Assembly: GCA_004558525.1 (NCBI GenBank)
Contig: SFCQ01000001.1
Location: 69,117 to 133,116 of the forward strand
Source: Clostridiales bacterium
Lineage (GTDB): Bacteria > Bacillota > Clostridia > Christensenellales > CAG-138
DNA length: 64,000 bases
Direction of reading: 5' to 3'
In this document: piece after piece, positions 61,526-64,000 of the stretch
How the letters are laid out: each line of letters begins with the position of its first letter
Position numbering within the stretch: the stretch's first letter is position 1
Notes under the pieces: model-generated
What the model saw: only the letters and a program-made list of their open reading frames with translations
Databases searched by the model: none
Told to the model about the DNA's origin: nothing
Program-made: the position numbers and the translations under genes

Positions 61526-61554
61526 TTGCGGTAAGGCTCAGATTATGATATGAT
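61526..61554 (+). promoter_or_regulatory. Promoter of the sortase-like lipoprotein gene
   Basis: TTGCGG (61526-61531), 17 bp, TATGAT (61549-61554), 46 bp before the ATG. Confidence 0.65.
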
Positions 61555-61600
61555 ATGCACGAGATTCTGCACATGCAGGACGAATGGAGGAATGGATTAG

Positions 61601-63703
61601 ATGAAAAAGCTAATTGCGGCGCTTGTGGCGGTATTGATGGTCATGGCGCTTTTCGCGGGATGTATGGGCGGCGATCAGGACAATAACCTTCCCGTCAACG
61701 TTGGGGACGCCACGCCCAAGCCTGACACTACCGGCGACCCGACGGGCACGGGCGACCAAACCGTACTTGCTGAGCTTACGCGCGAACCGCTCGGCGGCAA
61801 GGGCATGATAGCCGCGGGCAGCATACACAATGTTGGACTAAGGACCAACGGCACCGTTATATCCGCAGGACATGATCAGTACGGCCAGCGCAGGCTGAGC
61901 GATTGGCAGGATATAACGTTCGTTGCGGTCAACAAGAGCGCGACGATAGGCGTAAAGGCGGACGGAAGCGCGCTCTTCGCCGGCCAAATGACCGGAAGCG
62001 AGGCGGTAAGCGGCTGGGGCAACGTATACATGGTCGCTATGGGCGGCGATTTTGCTGCGGCCCTCCTTAACGACGGTACCGTGACGGCCACCAGCGGCGC
62101 ACCCGCCGAGATAGCCTCTTGGAGCGATATAGTATGGCTCGCCGCAGGCGAGAGCTTTGTCATAGGCCTCAAGAGCGACAGCACCGTTGTGGCGTCAAAC
62201 GGCGCGCCGGACGTATCGGGCTGGAAGGGCATGGTAAAGATTGCCGCCGGCGCTGACCGTGCGGCGGCTATAACCACAGAGGGCAAGATTGTTGCTACGG
62301 TAGATACCGCTGCCTTCGACGCCAACAGCGACTATGTTGACGTATCTGTAGGCCAAGCCGGCATGGCGGCTGTCCGTCAGGACGGCAGCGTTGTTGCAGC
62401 CATAGAGGCTCAGCCGAACAACGATCCTTTGATACCCGCCGATTCCAAGGATATAATCGCGGTCAGCAACGCCGTTTCGGTAAGCGTCGGCGAAAAGCAT
62501 GCCGTGGTGATGGACAGGAACGGTAATGCCATAGCCTACGGCGACAATACTGAGCTTCAGTGCGACGTAGGCACGTTCAATTTAAGGCCCTACGTTGAAA
62601 CCATAGACGGCGCAAACTATGTGCGCGGCCTTGACGTGGGCATGAACGTGGCCCGGGCTAAGGAGCTTGTGGCGCTGTTCACCAACGCCTCTGAGGTTAA
62701 GATAGCCAAGGCTGACGGCAGCGACGCCGCCGATGCGGACATCGTCGCCACCGGCATGAAGGTGAGCGCAGACGGCAGCGAGATAGGCGCGATAGTTATA
62801 ATGGGCGACGGAAACGGAGACGGCGCAATAACTGCGGACGATGTTTCGCTCGTTGACGCCATAGTGACAAATAAGAGCGAGCTTTCCGGCGCGAACCTGA
62901 GGGCCATGCAGCTTAGCAGGTCCTATGAGGGCAACAAGCCCGCGTGCCTTGTGCAGGATAGAAGCACCCTTAATGATTACATCGCCGGAACCGGCAGGAT
63001 AGACCAGTTCGGCAAAAAATCAAGGGATACTTATACCGACAGGTATATGGACGCCTATAACGCCAATCCGGATACCGTTGGCTATATACAGATACTTGGC
63101 ACCAATATCGACTATCAGATAATGTTCGATAAGACTACGGGCAAGTGGTATTACAATGACCATACCCCCGAAAAAAAGGCGGCCGAATCCGGCTCCATCT
63201 ATGCTTACTACTACGGCCAGCAGAAGAACAACGTGGTGACCGGCCATAACTCAAGGCCTTCAGGCTCCATGTTCCATCAGCTCCATCATATTCAGGAGTT
63301 CAATCTTGGCAAGACCACCTGCGACCATAAGAAGCACTGCGGCAAGGAGCTTAGCAACCTGCCTGATCTCAATATCTACGCCGAGCGCGTATGGGACATA
63401 TATCTGTATGGCGAGGAAGCCCGCTATGAGATATTCGGCATGTTTGAGACCTCCGCCCCCAGCTCAATGGAGGTGCTGAAGGAGTATACCTGGTATGGCG
63501 ACCATGAAAAGACCACGGATGAAGAAATACAGAAGTGGCTGGACGAGGTCAAGAAGAATACCAAGGATATAAGCGGGATGGAGTTTGATTCCGAAGTCAC
63601 CGTGAACGACCAGTATATGACCATATTCACCTGCGGCAACGAGCATGACGACGCCGCAAAGTTCGCAAGGCTTTACTTCATGCTCAAGAAGGTCGATTAT
63701 TGA
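61601..63703 (+). CDS. Lipoprotein with RCC1-like repeats, EF-hand/dockerin-like segment and sortase-B-like domain
   Basis: 700 aa. Signal peptide with lipobox (ALFAGCMGG). Residues about 65-330 are RCC1-like beta-propeller repeats (AAGSIHNVGLRTNGTVISAG, VAMGGDFAAALLNDGTV, SVGEKHAVVMDRNGNAIAYG). Residues about 400-455 contain GDGNGDGAITADDVSLVDAI, a calcium-binding dockerin/EF-hand motif. Residues about 480-700 resemble sortase B (NPDTVGYIQILGTNIDY) with His549 (VTGHNSR), Cys678 (IFTCGNE) and Arg690 (FARLYFML). An insertion after the His has LHHIQ, LGK, C574 and C580, as in the 35200 protein. GGAGG upstream. Anchored outside the membrane; enzymatic role inferred. Confidence 0.8.
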   Translation: MKKLIAALVAVLMVMALFAGCMGGDQDNNLPVNVGDATPKPDTTGDPTGTGDQTVLAELTREPLGGKGMIAAGSIHNVGLRTNGTVISAGHDQYGQRRLSDWQDITFVAVNKSATIGVKADGSALFAGQMTGSEAVSGWGNVYMVAMGGDFAAALLNDGTVTATSGAPAEIASWSDIVWLAAGESFVIGLKSDSTVVASNGAPDVSGWKGMVKIAAGADRAAAITTEGKIVATVDTAAFDANSDYVDVSVGQAGMAAVRQDGSVVAAIEAQPNNDPLIPADSKDIIAVSNAVSVSVGEKHAVVMDRNGNAIAYGDNTELQCDVGTFNLRPYVETIDGANYVRGLDVGMNVARAKELVALFTNASEVKIAKADGSDAADADIVATGMKVSADGSEIGAIVIMGDGNGDGAITADDVSLVDAIVTNKSELSGANLRAMQLSRSYEGNKPACLVQDRSTLNDYIAGTGRIDQFGKKSRDTYTDRYMDAYNANPDTVGYIQILGTNIDYQIMFDKTTGKWYYNDHTPEKKAAESGSIYAYYYGQQKNNVVTGHNSRPSGSMFHQLHHIQEFNLGKTTCDHKKHCGKELSNLPDLNIYAERVWDIYLYGEEARYEIFGMFETSAPSSMEVLKEYTWYGDHEKTTDEEIQKWLDEVKKNTKDISGMEFDSEVTVNDQYMTIFTCGNEHDDAAKFARLYFMLKKVDY

Positions 63704-63740
63704 TGCGGCGCTTAAGAGCCATATAAGCAGATGCAACCCG

Positions 63741-63768
63741 GGGAGCGGGATTCACCGCTCCCTGTTTT
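63741..63768 (+). terminator. Terminator of the sortase-like lipoprotein gene
   Basis: GGGAGCGG-GATTCA-CCGCTCCC followed by TGTTTT, 38 bp after the stop. Confidence 0.85.
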
Positions 63769-63831
63769 CATTGCAAACAGGCAGCTTTGAAGCGCTCAAA
63801 ATTTTTTATTCAACTTTTTTTGAGAAATGTG

Positions 63832-63860
63832 TTGACAATTGATAAGTGATTTGGTATGCT
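63832..63860 (+). promoter_or_regulatory. Strong promoter, probably of an rRNA operon
   Basis: TTGACA (63832-63837), 17 bp, TATGCT (63855-63860), preceded by an A/T-rich tract (63798-63830) like an UP element. No protein start follows to the window end. Confidence 0.75.
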
Positions 63861-64000
63861 TATCAAGCGCGCTGAGGGAACGGACGAGAGTGCGGGAGCT
63901 TAGGGCGCAGGGCGCACCTTGAAAACTATATAGTGCAAAAGATCGAGAAACAAGCAAGTAATTCAGGAAACGGTCGAGCAGGTTGGAAGGACCTGCGAGG
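63861..64000 (+). other. Probable rRNA operon leader
   Basis: 140 bp with no coding frame. CACCTTGAAAACTATATAG around 63917-63935 is the type of sequence found in pre-16S leaders of Clostridia, and the pattern of short stems (CGAGCAGGTTGG...CCTGCGAGG) fits leader RNA. The 16S gene itself would lie beyond 64000. Alternatively it leads another stable RNA. Confidence 0.55.

Larger units (their letters stand above)
61145..61600. other. Intergenic region between yybS and the sortase-like lipoprotein gene
   Basis: 456 bp. It holds a degenerate modular repeat (61255-61440), a possible eight-codon leader ORF (61488-61514) and the promoter of the downstream gene (61526-61554). No other gene seen. Confidence 0.6.

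Overview
The window reads as ordinary chromosome of a low-redox, Gram-positive, amino-acid-fermenting member of the Clostridia with fairly GC-rich DNA. I cannot name the species. Evidence for this placement: a complete selenoprotein-dependent glycine reductase operon with tRNA-Sec, selA and selB; a histidine-to-glutamate pathway; Firmicutes-type gene orders (yybS-gdpP-rplI-dnaB and rpmG-secE-nusG-rplK-rplA-rplJ-rplL with an L10 leader); LCP and sortase-like envelope proteins; and strong Shine-Dalgarno sites throughout. Many 5' and 3' signals can be read directly. Several promoters have consensus -35 and -10 boxes 17 bp apart.

Layout: 1-2.3 kb holds Trk potassium uptake (trkA partial, trkH). 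2.3-11 kb holds a divergent GntR regulator and the hut operon (hutH, hutU, ftcD, hutI, fchA, folD), then a lipoprotein. 11.6-15.5 kb, minus strand, holds a signal-peptidase paralogue without the catalytic Lys, lepB, a DUF951 gene, mscS and an LCP ligase. 15.9-17.3 kb is an amino acid permease. 17.9-23.0 kb is a selenium block: YedE-type transporter, TusA/YedF-like protein, DUF3343, selA, selB, tRNA-Sec. 23.3-31.8 kb is a tandem glycine riboswitch with terminator, then grdX, grdE, grdB(UGA), trxB, trxA, grdA(UGA), grdC, grdD and a small unknown gene. 32-45 kb is mixed: DUF1508, a nonsense-interrupted small gene, brnQ, an XRE regulator, an SH3/sortase-like secreted protein, cysS, a DUF815-like ATPase, lipoproteins (one frameshifted) and DUF5714. 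45-48.6 kb is the ribosomal protein/nusG/secE cluster. 48.9-56 kb has a Nudix protein, a membrane protein, tsaD, a thioester-domain adhesin and a YlmH-like protein. 56-61 kb is dnaB, rplI, gdpP, yybS. 61.6-63.7 kb is a lipoprotein with RCC1-like repeats, an EF-hand/dockerin-like segment and a sortase-B-like domain. The window ends in what looks like the promoter and leader of an rRNA operon.

How it works together: histidine is degraded to glutamate with the one-carbon unit passed to tetrahydrofolate by FtcD, FchA and FolD. Glycine is reduced to acetyl phosphate by the Grd complex, with electrons from TrxB/TrxA. The neighbouring genes supply selenium uptake and handling and selenocysteine insertion. 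selD is not in the window.

Most unusual signals: (1) two extracellular proteins sharing a sortase-B-like domain with the same His/Cys insertion, one with an intact His-Cys-Arg triad and one without the Arg; (2) a modular palindromic repeat family that, at two loci, lies between near-identical copies of a locus-specific terminator hairpin; (3) a FolD with the catalytic Lys and Gln replaced, next to fchA; (4) a signal peptidase paralogue lacking its catalytic Lys; (5) a second short dispersed repeat with inverted ends; (6) two genes broken by a single lesion each.
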